The translations under genes and the position numbers were made by a program. DNA of 64,000 nucleotides from Natrinema amylolyticus_A. GTDB taxonomy: Archaea > Halobacteriota > Halobacteria > Halobacteriales > Natrialbaceae. Shown here piece after piece: positions 16,892-25,641 of this stretch (position 1 is its first letter; the number at the start of each line of letters is the position of its first letter). The DNA lies in contig NZ_JBHUDI010000010.1 in assembly GCF_042678045.1 (NCBI RefSeq), positions 1-64,000 on the forward strand. Reading direction: 5' to 3'. Under the pieces are notes generated by a model. The model was not told the DNA's origin, made no database searches, and saw only the letters and a program-made list of their open reading frames with translations.

Positions 16892-17911
16892 ATGCCACAA
16901 GCAAATAGACCACGCAAAGGCTCACTCGGGTTCGGCCCACGAAAGCGTGCGACCAGCGAGGTCCCACGTTTCAACTCGTGGCCGGACGACGACGGACAGC
17001 CGACGCTTCAGGGTTTCGCGGGCTACAAGGCCGGCATGACTCACGTCGTCATGGTCGACGATAAAGCGAATTCGCCGACCGAAGGGATGGAACAGACCGT
17101 CCCTGTGACGATCGTGGAGACGCCGCCAATGCGCGCCGTGTCCCTGCGAGCGTACGAAGACACGCCGTACGGTATGAAGCCGCTAACTGAGGTCTGGACC
17201 GACGAGTTCGCTCCCGAACTCGATCGCGTGCTGGACCTTCCCGGTGACGACTACGACGCCGACGCTGCCACGGACGAGCTCCGTGGCCTCCACGAGGAGG
17301 GTCGCGTCGACGACGTCCGCGTCATCACCCACACGGTACCGTCGGAGGTTCCCTCGGTACCCAAGAAGAAACCGGACGTGATGGAAACGCGCGTCGGCGG
17401 CGGCTCCGTCGACGAACGCGTCGACTTCGCCCTCGAGCTGCTCGAGGACGGCGGTGAACACGTCATGAACGACGTGTTCCGCGCCGGCGAGTATGTCGAC
17501 GCAAGCGGCGTCACGAAAGGGAAAGGGACCCAGGGTCCCGTCAAGCGATGGGGCGTCCAGAAACGCAAGGGCAAACACGCTCGGCAGGGCTGGCGTCGCC
17601 GCATCGGCAACCTCGGCCCCTGGAACCCGTCCCGCGTCCGCTCGACGGTCCCCCAGCAGGGCCAGACCGGCTACCACCAGCGGACGGAACTGAACAAGCG
17701 CCTCGTCGACATCGGCAACGGTGCCGACGCGACGGTCGACGGCGGCTTCGTCAACTACGGCGAAGTCGACGGACCACATGCGCTGATCAAGGGCTCGCTG
17801 CCCGGGCCACAGAAGCGCCTCGTGCGCTTCCGCCCGGCGATCCGACCCGGAGACCAGCCGCGCCTCGATCCCGAGGTGCGCTACGTCTCCACCGCATCCA
17901 ACCAGGGATAA
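16892..17911 (+). CDS. rpl3: 50S ribosomal protein L3
   Basis: A 339-residue L3p of archaeal/eukaryotic length. It binds 23S rRNA near the peptidyl-transferase centre through its long extension, visible here as the basic Gly/Lys/Arg-rich stretch around GVTKGKGTQGPVKRWGVQ (residues about 204-221) and the following HARQGWRRRIGNLGPW. It starts 4 bp after the methyltransferase gene and is followed by rpl4 after 3 bp, so it lies within one transcription unit. Confidence 0.97.
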   Translation: MPQANRPRKGSLGFGPRKRATSEVPRFNSWPDDDGQPTLQGFAGYKAGMTHVVMVDDKANSPTEGMEQTVPVTIVETPPMRAVSLRAYEDTPYGMKPLTEVWTDEFAPELDRVLDLPGDDYDADAATDELRGLHEEGRVDDVRVITHTVPSEVPSVPKKKPDVMETRVGGGSVDERVDFALELLEDGGEHVMNDVFRAGEYVDASGVTKGKGTQGPVKRWGVQKRKGKHARQGWRRRIGNLGPWNPSRVRSTVPQQGQTGYHQRTELNKRLVDIGNGADATVDGGFVNYGEVDGPHALIKGSLPGPQKRLVRFRPAIRPGDQPRLDPEVRYVSTASNQG

Positions 17912-17914
17912 CAC

Positions 17915-18667
17915 ATGGACGCAACAGTACGAGACCTGGACGGCTCCGAGGCGGGCACGGTCGAGCTCCCGGCGGTCTTCGAGACCACGTACCGCCCGGA
18001 CTTGATCGGCCGCGCCGTGCGTGCCGCACAGGCCAACCGAAAACAGGACTACGGCGCCGACGAGTTCGCCGGCCTTCGAACGCCGGCCGAATCGTTCGGC
18101 AGCGGCCGAGGTATGGCCCACGTCCCACGACAGGAGGGTCGCGGTCGACGCGTTCCCCAGACCATCAAGGGACGCAAGGCCCACCCGCCGAAAACCGAGA
18201 AGGACTGGACTGAATCGATCAACACGAAAGAGAAGAAACTGGCCGTCCGCAGCGCCATCGCTGCGACGACCGACGCTGAACTCGTCGCCGAGCGTGGCCA
18301 CGAGTTCGACGACGACGCCGAGATTCCGGTCGTCGTCTCCGACGAGTTCGAGGACCTTCAGAAGACGAAAGAGGTCGTCGAATTCCTCGAGGCTGCCGGC
18401 CTCGCGGACGACATCGAACGCGCCGACGAGGGTCGCAGCGTCCGCTCCGGTCAGGGGAAAGCCCGTGGCCGCAAGTACAAGACGCCGACGTCGATCCTCT
18501 TCGTCACCTCGAGCGAGACCGGTCCGTCGCGTGCCGCCCGCAACCTTGCGGGTGCCGACGTGACGACCGCCGCCGAGGTCAACGCGGAGGATCTCGCGCC
18601 CGGCGCACAGCCCGGACGGCTAACCGTCTGGACCGAGAGCGCACTCGAGGAGGTGGCTGACCGATGA
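17915..18667 (+). CDS. rpl4: 50S ribosomal protein L4
   Basis: A 250-residue L4p/L1e-type protein. It assembles early on 23S rRNA and lines the exit tunnel with the loop around FGSGRGMAHVPRQ. The acidic surface with a basic internal loop is typical of haloarchaeal ribosomal proteins. Its last 4 bp overlap the start of rpl23 (ATGA), indicating coupled translation. Confidence 0.97.
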   Translation: MDATVRDLDGSEAGTVELPAVFETTYRPDLIGRAVRAAQANRKQDYGADEFAGLRTPAESFGSGRGMAHVPRQEGRGRRVPQTIKGRKAHPPKTEKDWTESINTKEKKLAVRSAIAATTDAELVAERGHEFDDDAEIPVVVSDEFEDLQKTKEVVEFLEAAGLADDIERADEGRSVRSGQGKARGRKYKTPTSILFVTSSETGPSRAARNLAGADVTTAAEVNAEDLAPGAQPGRLTVWTESALEEVADR

Positions 18668-18918
18668 GCTCGATCATCGAACACCCGCTCGTGACCGAGA
18701 AGGCGATGGACGACATGGACTTCGAGAACAAGCTCCAGTTCATCGTCAACCCGGACGCGACCAAGCCCGAAATCCGGGACGAGGTCGAGGAGCGCTTCGA
18801 GATCTCGGTTGAGAACATCAACACGCAGGTAACGATGAACGGCAAAAAGAAAGCGGTCGTCCGCCTCTCCGAGGACGACGACGCACAGGAAGTCGCTTCG
18901 CGAATCGGGGTGTTCTGA
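18664..18918 (+). CDS. rpl23: 50S ribosomal protein L23
   Basis: An 84-residue L23p located at the tunnel exit, where it contributes to the docking site for SRP and the translocon. The family start IIEHPLVTEKAM is clear. A good ribosome-binding sequence (GGAGGTG) lies a few bases upstream inside rpl4. Overlaps rpl4 by 4 bp; rpl2 follows after 2 bp. Confidence 0.97.
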   Translation: MSSIIEHPLVTEKAMDDMDFENKLQFIVNPDATKPEIRDEVEERFEISVENINTQVTMNGKKKAVVRLSEDDDAQEVASRIGVF

Positions 18919-18920
18919 GC

Positions 18921-19643
18921 ATGGGACGACGCATTCAAGGACAACGACGCGGTCGCGGGACCTCCACGTTCCGTGCCCCGTCGCACCGATACAAGGCGAA
19001 GCTCGACCACAAGAAAGAGGAAGACGACGACATCGTGCGCGGGACGGTCGTGGACATCGAACACGACCCGGCCCGATCCGCACCGATCGCCGCCGTCGAG
19101 TTCGAAGACGGCGATCAGCGACTGATCCTCGCGCCCGAGGGTATCACCGTCGGCGAGGAGCTGCAGGTCGGCGTTTCCGCGGAGATCAAGCCCGGCAACA
19201 CGCTCCCGCTCGCGGAGATTCCAGAAGGGGTGCCGGTCTGTAACGTTGAAGCCAACCCAGGCGACGGCGGTCGATTCGCCCGCGCCTCGGGGACCAACGC
19301 AGACCTGATTACCCACGACCGCAACGCCGCGGTCATCCAGCTTCCGAGCGGCGAGGTCAAACGCCTCGATCCGCAGTGTCGTGCCACGATCGGCGTCGTC
19401 GCCGGCGGTGGCCGTACGGAGAAGCCGATGGTCAAGGCAGGGAACAAGTACCACAAGATGAAGGCCCGGGGCACCAAGTGGCCTCGCGTCCGTGGTGTTG
19501 CGATGAACGCCGTCGACCACCCGTTCGGTGGCGGTGGCCGCCAGCACCCCGGCAAACCCAAGTCCGTCTCGCGGGACGCCCCGCCGGGACGGAAGGTCGG
19601 TGACATCTCGTCCCGACGCACCGGTCGAGGTGGCAACAAATGA
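18921..19643 (+). CDS. rpl2: 50S ribosomal protein L2
   Basis: A 240-residue L2p needed for subunit association and peptidyl-transferase integrity. It starts MGRRIQGQRRGRGTSTF, and the conserved C-terminal region near the active site, VAMNAVDHPFGGGGRQHPG, contains the invariant histidine. Its end overlaps rps19 by 4 bp. Confidence 0.97.
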   Translation: MGRRIQGQRRGRGTSTFRAPSHRYKAKLDHKKEEDDDIVRGTVVDIEHDPARSAPIAAVEFEDGDQRLILAPEGITVGEELQVGVSAEIKPGNTLPLAEIPEGVPVCNVEANPGDGGRFARASGTNADLITHDRNAAVIQLPSGEVKRLDPQCRATIGVVAGGGRTEKPMVKAGNKYHKMKARGTKWPRVRGVAMNAVDHPFGGGGRQHPGKPKSVSRDAPPGRKVGDISSRRTGRGGNK

Positions 19644-20062
19644 GTCAGGAGTACCGAACCGGCCGTGAAGGTGAGTTCACCTACCGCGGCTACACGGTCG
19701 AGGAGCTGCAGGACATGGAGCTCGACGAGGTCGTGGAACTGCTGCCCGCACGACAGCGGCGAAGTATTCAGCGTGGCCTCTCCGTCGAGAAGCAGAAGCT
19801 GCTCGAGGAGGCCCGCAACGCGGACGAAGAAGAGACAGCGAACGCGCCGATCCGAACGCACCTGCGGGATATGCCGATCCTGCCGGAGTTCGTTGGCCTG
19901 ACCTTCGAGGTCTACAACGGCCAGTCGTTCGAGCGCGTACGCGTCGAACCAGAAATGATCGGCCACTACCTCGGCGAGTTCCGGCTCACCCGGACCTCCG
20001 TCGAGCACGGTCAGGCCGGTATCGGCGCGACCCGATCGTCGAAGTTCGTCCCACTGAAGTGA
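19640..20062 (+). CDS. rps19: 30S ribosomal protein S19
   Basis: A 140-residue S19p in the head of the small subunit. The conserved C-terminal block TFEVYNGQSFERV...MIGHYLGEFRLTR is intact. As in other archaea it has an N-terminal extension compared with bacterial S19 (about 90 residues). Overlaps rpl2 by 4 bp; rpl22 follows after 7 bp. Confidence 0.97.
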   Translation: MSQEYRTGREGEFTYRGYTVEELQDMELDEVVELLPARQRRSIQRGLSVEKQKLLEEARNADEEETANAPIRTHLRDMPILPEFVGLTFEVYNGQSFERVRVEPEMIGHYLGEFRLTRTSVEHGQAGIGATRSSKFVPLK

Positions 20063-20069
20063 TCCACGC

Positions 20070-20549
20070 ATGGGAATCAACTACTCAGTCGACGCCGATC
20101 CCGACACCACGGCGAAAGCCATGCTTCGGGAGCGGCAGATGAGCCACAAGCACAGCAAGGAGGTCGCCCGCGAGATCAAAGGCCGCACCGTCGCGGATGC
20201 GCAGGCGTACCTCCAGGACGTCATCGACGAAGTACAGTCGGTTCCGTTCAAGTCCCACAACGCTGGCGCGGGTCACCGCTCCGACGTCGACGGCTGGGAC
20301 GCCGGCAAATATCCCGAGAAGGTCTCGGGCGAATTCCTCGACCTGCTCGAGAACGTCGAAGCCAACGCCGACAGTCAGGGTTTCGACGGCGCGTCCATGG
20401 AGATCGTCCACGTCGCCGCCCACAAGGTCGGCGAATCCGTGGGCCGCAAGCCCCGCGCGATGGGGCGGGCGTCCTCCTGGAACACGCCGCAGGTCGACGT
20501 CGAGATCGTCGTCGAAGAAGTCGACGAGGACGAAGAAGGTGATAGCTAA
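20070..20549 (+). CDS. rpl22: 50S ribosomal protein L22
   Basis: A 159-residue L22p whose extended loop lines the peptide exit tunnel. It starts MGINYSVDADPDTTAKAM and contains the conserved SHKHSKEVAREIKG and C-terminal TPQVDVEIVVEE regions, ending in an acidic haloarchaeal tail. The stop overlaps the rps3 start by one base. Confidence 0.97.
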   Translation: MGINYSVDADPDTTAKAMLRERQMSHKHSKEVAREIKGRTVADAQAYLQDVIDEVQSVPFKSHNAGAGHRSDVDGWDAGKYPEKVSGEFLDLLENVEANADSQGFDGASMEIVHVAAHKVGESVGRKPRAMGRASSWNTPQVDVEIVVEEVDEDEEGDS

Positions 20550-21487
20550 TGGCTGACGAACACCAATTCATCGAGAACGGCCTCCAGCGGTCCCAGATCG
20601 ACGAGTTCTTCCAGGAAGAACTCGGCCGCGCAGGCTACGGTGGTATGGACGTCGCCAAGACGCCGATGGGAACCCAGATCGTCCTCAAGGCCGAAAAGCC
20701 CGGGATGGTCATCGGCAAAGGCGGCGAGAACATCCGGAAGGTCACGACGGCCCTCGAGGAGAAGTTCAACCTCGAGGACCCCCAGATCGACGTTCAGGAG
20801 GTCGAAGAACCCGATCTCAACGCACGGATCGTCGCGGACCGACTGGCCAACGCACTCGAGCGTGGCTGGTACTTCCGGAAGGCCGGTCACACGACGATCG
20901 ACCGGATCATGGAAGCCGGTGCACTCGGCGCAGAGATCGTCCTCTCCGGGAAGGTCACCGGTGCGCGATCGCGCGTCGAGAAGTTCAACCGCGGCTACAT
21001 CAAGCACAACGGCGAGCCCGCCGAAGAGGTCGTCGACCACGGTCAGGGCGTTGCGGTGATGAAGCTCGGCACCATCGGTGTCGACGTCAAGATCATCCCG
21101 CCGGGAGCCGAACTCCCCGACGACTTCGAAGTCAACGAGGACATGGATCCCGAAGAGCTCGTCCCCGACGCCGTCGAGGCCAACGAGGCCGAGGGTGTCG
21201 AGGAACTCCTCGAGGGCGAACCCGAAGAAGCCGAGGCCGCCGAAGCCGAGGCCGAGACGCCGGCTGCGGAGGCCGACGAGGAAGCACTCGACGAGGACGT
21301 CGTCGAGGAAGTCATCGAAGAAGAGGTCGAGGCTGACGCCGACGAGGAGTTCGAAGAGGTCGAGGTCCCCGGCGGCGACGAAGAAGTCGAGGAAGAACTC
21401 GAGGAACTCGAGGAAGACGTCGAAGCGGAAGCGGAAGAACTCGTCTCCGAGATGGAAGACGAGGATGACGAGGGAGGTGACGCCTGA
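20549..21487 (+). CDS. rps3: 30S ribosomal protein S3 with long acidic tail
   Basis: A 312-residue S3p. The KH RNA-binding loop GKGGENIRK lies at residues 56-64 and the S3 C-domain follows to about residue 190. The last 115 or so residues are nearly all Glu/Asp/Ala, a low-complexity acidic extension seen in haloarchaeal S3 and longer than in non-halophiles. Overlaps rpl22 and rpl29 by one base each. Confidence 0.97.
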   Translation: MADEHQFIENGLQRSQIDEFFQEELGRAGYGGMDVAKTPMGTQIVLKAEKPGMVIGKGGENIRKVTTALEEKFNLEDPQIDVQEVEEPDLNARIVADRLANALERGWYFRKAGHTTIDRIMEAGALGAEIVLSGKVTGARSRVEKFNRGYIKHNGEPAEEVVDHGQGVAVMKLGTIGVDVKIIPPGAELPDDFEVNEDMDPEELVPDAVEANEAEGVEELLEGEPEEAEAAEAEAETPAAEADEEALDEDVVEEVIEEEVEADADEEFEEVEVPGGDEEVEEELEELEEDVEAEAEELVSEMEDEDDEGGDA

Positions 21488-21702
21488 TGGCGATCCTTCA
21501 CGTCGCAGAAATCCGTGACATGACGCCCGCCGAACGGGCAGAAGAACTCGACGAACTCGAGACGGAACTGCTGAACCAGAAGTCCGTCCTCGCAGCCGGT
21601 GGTGCCCCGGAGAACCCGGGCCGCATCGGCGAGTTGAGTCGCACCATCGCACGGATCAAGACGATCCAGCGCGAGGAAGGCGATCTCGAAGACGAAGAAT
21701 AA
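21487..21702 (+). CDS. rpl29: 50S ribosomal protein L29
   Basis: A 71-residue L29p, a helical hairpin beside L23 at the tunnel exit. It starts MAILHVAEIRDMTPAER and contains the conserved NPGRIGELSRTIARIKT. The ribosome-binding sequence GGGAGGTGA sits at the end of rps3. The RNase P protein gene begins 10 bp after the stop. Confidence 0.96.
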   Translation: MAILHVAEIRDMTPAERAEELDELETELLNQKSVLAAGGAPENPGRIGELSRTIARIKTIQREEGDLEDEE

Positions 21703-21712
21703 CACACTACCA

Positions 21713-22117
21713 ATGGCACTGACACCCGAGACCCTGCCGCGACACGAACTCAACGGGCTGCCCGTCCGCGTCGTCGAGAGCGACGACGCCTCGCGGGTTG
21801 GCCTCGAGGGTCGCGTCGTCATCGAGACGACCAACACCCTCTCGATAGAAGTTCGAACGGACGGCGAGTCGCGGGTGGTGATGGTGCCAAAGTCGGGCTC
21901 GACGTTCGAGTTCGCGATCACAGATGACGCCGCCGACTTCGCGAAGGAGTCGGGGACTGCGTCCAAACTGGCCGATACTCAACCTGCTGGGGTGGAGCAA
22001 TCCACGCCGGTGGACGGCGCTGGCGAGGATGTAGCCTACGTTACGGTCGATGGATCGCGGCTGCTCTCACGACCCGCCCGACGCACGGAAACGAATGGTG
22101 ACTCACCATGGCAATAG
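21713..22117 (+). CDS. rnp1: Ribonuclease P protein component 1 (Rpp29/Pop4 family)
   Basis: A 134-residue protein of the archaeal Rpp29 family, which with RNA and other proteins removes tRNA 5' leaders. The Sm-like beta-barrel core is visible as GLPVRVVESDDASRVGLEGRVV, TTNTLSIEV and the SGSTFEFAI strands; the tail after residue 95 is variable. Its position between rpl29 and rps17 is the standard archaeal place. It overlaps rps17 by 10 bp. Confidence 0.93.
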   Translation: MALTPETLPRHELNGLPVRVVESDDASRVGLEGRVVIETTNTLSIEVRTDGESRVVMVPKSGSTFEFAITDDAADFAKESGTASKLADTQPAGVEQSTPVDGAGEDVAYVTVDGSRLLSRPARRTETNGDSPWQ

Positions 22118-22545
22118 GACTAGACGTTGAAACCCCTCCGGAACCAGAAAACCCGGAGGAATACGACTACGAGAAGTGTCCGTTCTACGGCGACCTTGCC
22201 GTTCGAGGCCAGATCCTCGAAGGCACCGTCGTCTCGACGGACATGGACAAGACTGTAGTCGTCGAGCGAGAGTACGACGTGGCGGTTCCGAAATACGACC
22301 GCCAGATGAAACGTCGCTCGCGCATCCCGGCTCACGTGCCGGGCGTGCTCGAGCCGCTCTCGGTCGGTGACACGGTCAAGATCGCAGAGACCCGACCACT
22401 GTCGAAGACCAAATCGCACGTGGTTGTCGAAGTAACCGAAGAAGCGACTGCGGCAGACGTCGCGGAGCTGACGGGCCAGGCCGAGCCTGAGCCCGAGCTC
22501 TCGGCGGAAGATCTCGCCGCGGCCGAAGATGAGGGTGATCAGTGA
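22108..22545 (+). CDS. rps17: 30S ribosomal protein S17
   Basis: A 145-residue S17p, a 16S rRNA-binding OB-fold protein. The core is clear in CPFYGDLAVRGQILEG and the GTVVSTDMDKTVVV and RSRIPAHVPG segments. The last 35 residues are an acidic Ala/Glu tail. It starts inside rnp1 (10-bp overlap), and the TGA stop shares its A with the rpl14 ATG. Confidence 0.97.
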   Translation: MAIGLDVETPPEPENPEEYDYEKCPFYGDLAVRGQILEGTVVSTDMDKTVVVEREYDVAVPKYDRQMKRRSRIPAHVPGVLEPLSVGDTVKIAETRPLSKTKSHVVVEVTEEATAADVAELTGQAEPEPELSAEDLAAAEDEGDQ

Positions 22546-22943
22546 TGGAGGCAATGAAAGCCGACGTCACCCAGGGCCTGAAGAAGGGCTCGCTGGTCAC
22601 GTGTGCCGACAACACCGGCGCGCGTGAACTCAAGGTCATCAGCGTCTCGGGCTACCACGGCACCAAGAGCCGCCAGCCGAAGGCGGGAATCGGTGACAAA
22701 GTGACCGTCTCGGTCACGAAGGGTACCCCCGAGATGCGCCGCCAGGTCCTCGAGGCCGTCATCGTCCGCCAGCGGAAGTCGATCCGCCGGCCCGACGGCA
22801 CCCGACTCAAGTTCGAGGACAACGCGGCGGTCATCATCGACGAGAACGAAGAGCCCCGCGGCACGGAGATCAAGGGGCCGATCGCCCGCGAAGTCGCAGA
22901 ACGCTTCGGAGCAATCGCCAGCACGGCGACGATGATCGTATAG
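22545..22943 (+). CDS. rpl14: 50S ribosomal protein L14
   Basis: A 132-residue L14p at the subunit interface near the factor-binding site. The start ATG at 22545 gives MEAMKADVTQGL, the usual haloarchaeal N-terminus; a GTG one codon earlier is also open but is not needed. The conserved block CADNTGARELKVISV follows. rpl24 starts 2 bp after the stop. Confidence 0.96.
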   Translation: MEAMKADVTQGLKKGSLVTCADNTGARELKVISVSGYHGTKSRQPKAGIGDKVTVSVTKGTPEMRRQVLEAVIVRQRKSIRRPDGTRLKFEDNAAVIIDENEEPRGTEIKGPIAREVAERFGAIASTATMIV

Positions 22944-22945
22944 AT

Positions 22946-23302
22946 ATGACTGAACAACCACACAAACAGCGAACGCAGACGCGAAACGCGCCGCTGCACA
23001 AGCGACAGAAGCAGCTGCACGCGACGCTGTCCGACGAGCTTCGCGAGGAATACGACACTCGACGCACCCGCGTCAACGCGGGCGACACTGTCGAGGTCAT
23101 GCGTGGCGACCACGCCGGCGAGGAAGGCGAGGTTCTCCGCGCGATCCTCGAGGACGGGACGATCCACGTCGAGGACGTCACCATCGAGACGGCCGACGGC
23201 GAAGAAGTTCCCCGGCCGCTCGACCCGTCGAACGTCCGCATCACGGAGCTCGACCTCGAAGACGAGCGTCGCGAGGCGCGACTCGAAGGTGATAACGAAT
23301 GA
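22946..23302 (+). CDS. rpl24: 50S ribosomal protein L24
   Basis: A 118-residue L24p, an assembly-initiating 23S rRNA-binding protein. The KOW motif region VNAGDTVEVMRGDHAGEEG is clear, preceded by the basic archaeal N-terminus. Overlaps rps4e by 4 bp. Confidence 0.96.
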   Translation: MTEQPHKQRTQTRNAPLHKRQKQLHATLSDELREEYDTRRTRVNAGDTVEVMRGDHAGEEGEVLRAILEDGTIHVEDVTIETADGEEVPRPLDPSNVRITELDLEDERREARLEGDNE

Positions 23303-23997
23303 CGAAACACCAGAAGCGACTATCGGTACCGAAGTCCTGGCCGGTCGAGCGAAAGACCGAGACCTTCACCGTGAAGGCCGGTGCCGGCCCGCACGGCCAA
23401 GACGGCGTGCCGCTCGTCGTCCTCCTGCGGGACGTGCTCGGCTACGTGGACTCGCGCAAGGAAGCCCGATACGCCCTTTCGGAGGATGCGATCCTCGTCA
23501 ACGGGGACGCGATCAACGACGAACAGCGCCCGATCGGCATGTTCGACATCGTCGCGTTCCCCGCACGCGAGGAGTACTACCGCGTCTTCCCCGACGAAGG
23601 CGGTCGACTCGCACTGACCGAGATCGACGAGGACGCAGCCCAGAGCCGTCTCGGCAAGATCGAGGGCAAACAGCAGGTTCCCGGCGGTCAGACGCAGCTG
23701 ACGCTGCACGACGGGACGAACGTCCTCGTCGAAGACGACGAGTACAACGCCCGCGACTCGATCGTCATCGACAACGACGACAAGTCGATCGTCGCCCACT
23801 TCCCCTACGAAGAGGGCGCGCTCGTGACGGCCGTTCGTGGCAACCACGGCGGGAAGATCGGCGAAGTCGACGCAATCGACATCACGCCCGGCAGTGGCTC
23901 GAACACCGTCGGCGTCTCGACGGACGATGGCGGCTTCGAAACGATCGAAGAGTACGTCGTCGTCATCGACGAGAACTTCACGGGTGATGATGAATGA
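23299..23997 (+). CDS. rps4e: 30S ribosomal protein S4e
   Basis: A 232-residue S4e, found only in archaea and eukaryotes. It has the N-terminal HQKRLSVPKSWPVERK, an S4 RNA-binding segment (DSRKEARYALSEDAILVNG) and a C-terminal KOW-like part. It overlaps rpl24 and rpl5 by 4 bp each. Its presence here is a direct marker of an archaeal spc operon. Confidence 0.96.
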   Translation: MTKHQKRLSVPKSWPVERKTETFTVKAGAGPHGQDGVPLVVLLRDVLGYVDSRKEARYALSEDAILVNGDAINDEQRPIGMFDIVAFPAREEYYRVFPDEGGRLALTEIDEDAAQSRLGKIEGKQQVPGGQTQLTLHDGTNVLVEDDEYNARDSIVIDNDDKSIVAHFPYEEGALVTAVRGNHGGKIGEVDAIDITPGSGSNTVGVSTDDGGFETIEEYVVVIDENFTGDDE

Positions 23998-24533
23998 GCG
24001 AAGCTGACGCAGGCGAATTCCACGAGATGCGCGAACCGCGCGTCGAGAAGGTCGTCGTCCACATGGGCGTCGGCCAGGGTGGTCGCGAACTCGGCAAGGC
24101 CGAGGACATCATCGAGGAGATCACGGAGCAAGAAAGCGTCCGCACGCAGGCAAAGCGGACCGAACCCGACTTCGGCATCCGTCAGGGCGATCCGATCGGC
24201 ACGAAGGTTACCCTTCGTGGCGACGACGCCTCCGACTTCCTCGAGAAAGCGCTGCCGCTCGCGGACATCTCCGCGACGCAGTTCGACGACACCGGCAACT
24301 TCAGTTTCGGTGTCGAGGAACACACCGACTTCCCGAGCCAGGAGTACGACCCGAACGTCGGGATCTACGGGCTGGACGTCACCGTCAACCTGGTGCGTCC
24401 GGGCTACCGCATCGCCAAGCGCGACAAGGCCACCCGCTCGATCCCCTCGAGCCACCGACTGACCCACGAGGACGCCATCGCGTTCCTCGAGGCGAACTTC
24501 GACGTCAGCGTGGAGGGCCCAGACGATGAGTGA
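23994..24533 (+). CDS. rpl5: 50S ribosomal protein L5
   Basis: A 179-residue L5p binding 5S rRNA and contacting the P-site tRNA. The conserved start MREPRVEKVVVHMGVGQG and the internal IYGLDVTVNLVRPGYRI are present. It overlaps rps14 by 8 bp. Confidence 0.96.
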   Translation: MSEADAGEFHEMREPRVEKVVVHMGVGQGGRELGKAEDIIEEITEQESVRTQAKRTEPDFGIRQGDPIGTKVTLRGDDASDFLEKALPLADISATQFDDTGNFSFGVEEHTDFPSQEYDPNVGIYGLDVTVNLVRPGYRIAKRDKATRSIPSSHRLTHEDAIAFLEANFDVSVEGPDDE

Positions 24534-24708
24534 AAGCGAAACAGAAAACGACCACACGGGCGAGCACGCCGCAAAGCGGACGGGACAGATCGAGTCCTGT
24601 CAGCGCTGTGGCCGCGAGCAGGGACTGGTCGGCAAGTACGACATCAACCTGTGCCGACAGTGCTTCCGCGAGATCGCCCGCGACATGGGATTCAAGAAGT
24701 ATCGATAA
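24526..24708 (+). CDS. rps14: 30S ribosomal protein S14 (zinc-binding type)
   Basis: A 60-residue S14p with four zinc ligands, C25xxC28 and C43xxC46, followed by the conserved end REIARDMGFKKY. The acidic N-terminal extension of about 18 residues is haloarchaeal. Overlaps rpl5 by 8 bp; rps8 follows after a single base. Confidence 0.95.
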   Translation: MSESETENDHTGEHAAKRTGQIESCQRCGREQGLVGKYDINLCRQCFREIARDMGFKKYR

Positions 24709-24709
24709 C

Positions 24710-25102
24710 ATGACTGGAAACGATCCACTCAGCAACGCGCTCTCGGGACTCGACAACGCCGAGAGTGTGGGTCATCTCACCCACGAGGTAACGCCCGCCT
24801 CGAACGAGATCGGCAGCGTACTCGAGGTCTTCTACGACCGCGGGTACATCGACGGCTTCGAGTACGTCGATGACGGCAAAGCCGGTCAGTTCGAGGTCGA
24901 ACTGAAAGGAGCGATCAACGAGTGCGGCCCCATCAAGCCCCGCTATGCCGTTGGCGCTGAAGACTTCGAGAAGTGGGAGAAGCGCTATCTCCCCGCTCGA
25001 GACTTCGGTGCGCTCGTCGTCACGACGAGCAGTGGCATCATGAGCCACTACGAGGCACGCGAGAAGGGTATTGGGGGCCAGGTGATCGCATACGTCTACT
25101 AA
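24710..25102 (+). CDS. rps8: 30S ribosomal protein S8
   Basis: A 130-residue S8p that binds the central domain of 16S rRNA. The ATG at 24710 gives MTGNDPLSNALSGLDNAE; the larger frame that includes rps14 out of frame is a coincidence. The conserved C-terminal VTTSSGIMSHYEAREKGIGG is present. rpl6 starts 2 bp after the stop. Confidence 0.96.
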   Translation: MTGNDPLSNALSGLDNAESVGHLTHEVTPASNEIGSVLEVFYDRGYIDGFEYVDDGKAGQFEVELKGAINECGPIKPRYAVGAEDFEKWEKRYLPARDFGALVVTTSSGIMSHYEAREKGIGGQVIAYVY

Positions 25103-25104
25103 CC

Positions 25105-25638
25105 ATGCGAGTCGAACTGGAAATCCCCGAAAACGTAACCGTCGAGGTCGATCGATTCGACGTGACCGTCGAAGGTCCCGAAGGCAGCGTTTCGCGCCGC
25201 CTCTGGTACCCTGACGTGACCGTCGAAGCCGACGACGACCAGGTGGTCATCGAAAGCGACGCCGAGGACGCGAAGACGAACTCGACCGTCGGCACCTTCG
25301 AGAGCCACATCAGCAACGCTTTCCACGGCGTGACCGAGGGCTGGGAGTACGAGATGGAAGTCTTCTACTCTCACTTCCCAATGCAGGTCCGCGTTGAAGG
25401 CGAGGACGTCGTCATCGAGAACTTCCTCGGCGAAAAGGCACCGCGACGTACGACTATCCACGGTGAGACCGAAGTCACCGTCGACGACGAGCAACTCGTC
25501 CTGTCCGGCCCCGACAAGGAAGACGTCGGACAGACGGCGGCCGACATCGAGCAGCTGACGAAAGTCAGCGGCAAGGACACCCGTGTCTTCCAGGACGGGG
25601 TCTACATCACCAACAAACCCGCCAAAGGAGGTGTCTGA
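25105..25638 (+). CDS. rpl6: 50S ribosomal protein L6
   Basis: A 177-residue L6p near the sarcin-ricin loop. The start MRVELEIPENVTVEVD is conserved, with the duplicated L6 fold behind it and the FQDGVYI end. The open frame upstream runs through rps8 in another frame and is not part of the gene. A strong ribosome-binding sequence for rpl32e lies in its last codons. Confidence 0.96.
   Translation: MRVELEIPENVTVEVDRFDVTVEGPEGSVSRRLWYPDVTVEADDDQVVIESDAEDAKTNSTVGTFESHISNAFHGVTEGWEYEMEVFYSHFPMQVRVEGEDVVIENFLGEKAPRRTTIHGETEVTVDDEQLVLSGPDKEDVGQTAADIEQLTKVSGKDTRVFQDGVYITNKPAKGGV
25627..25633 (+). promoter_or_regulatory. Shine-Dalgarno site for rpl32e
   Basis: GGAGGTG, the strongest ribosome-binding match in the block, ends 8 bases before the rpl32e ATG at 25642 and fixes that start. 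It lies in the last codons of rpl6. Confidence 0.75.
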
Positions 25639-25641
25639 TAG

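Noticed and set aside
17183..18301. Long minus-strand open frame antisense to rpl3 and rpl4
   Set aside because: Shadow of two certain ribosomal protein genes.
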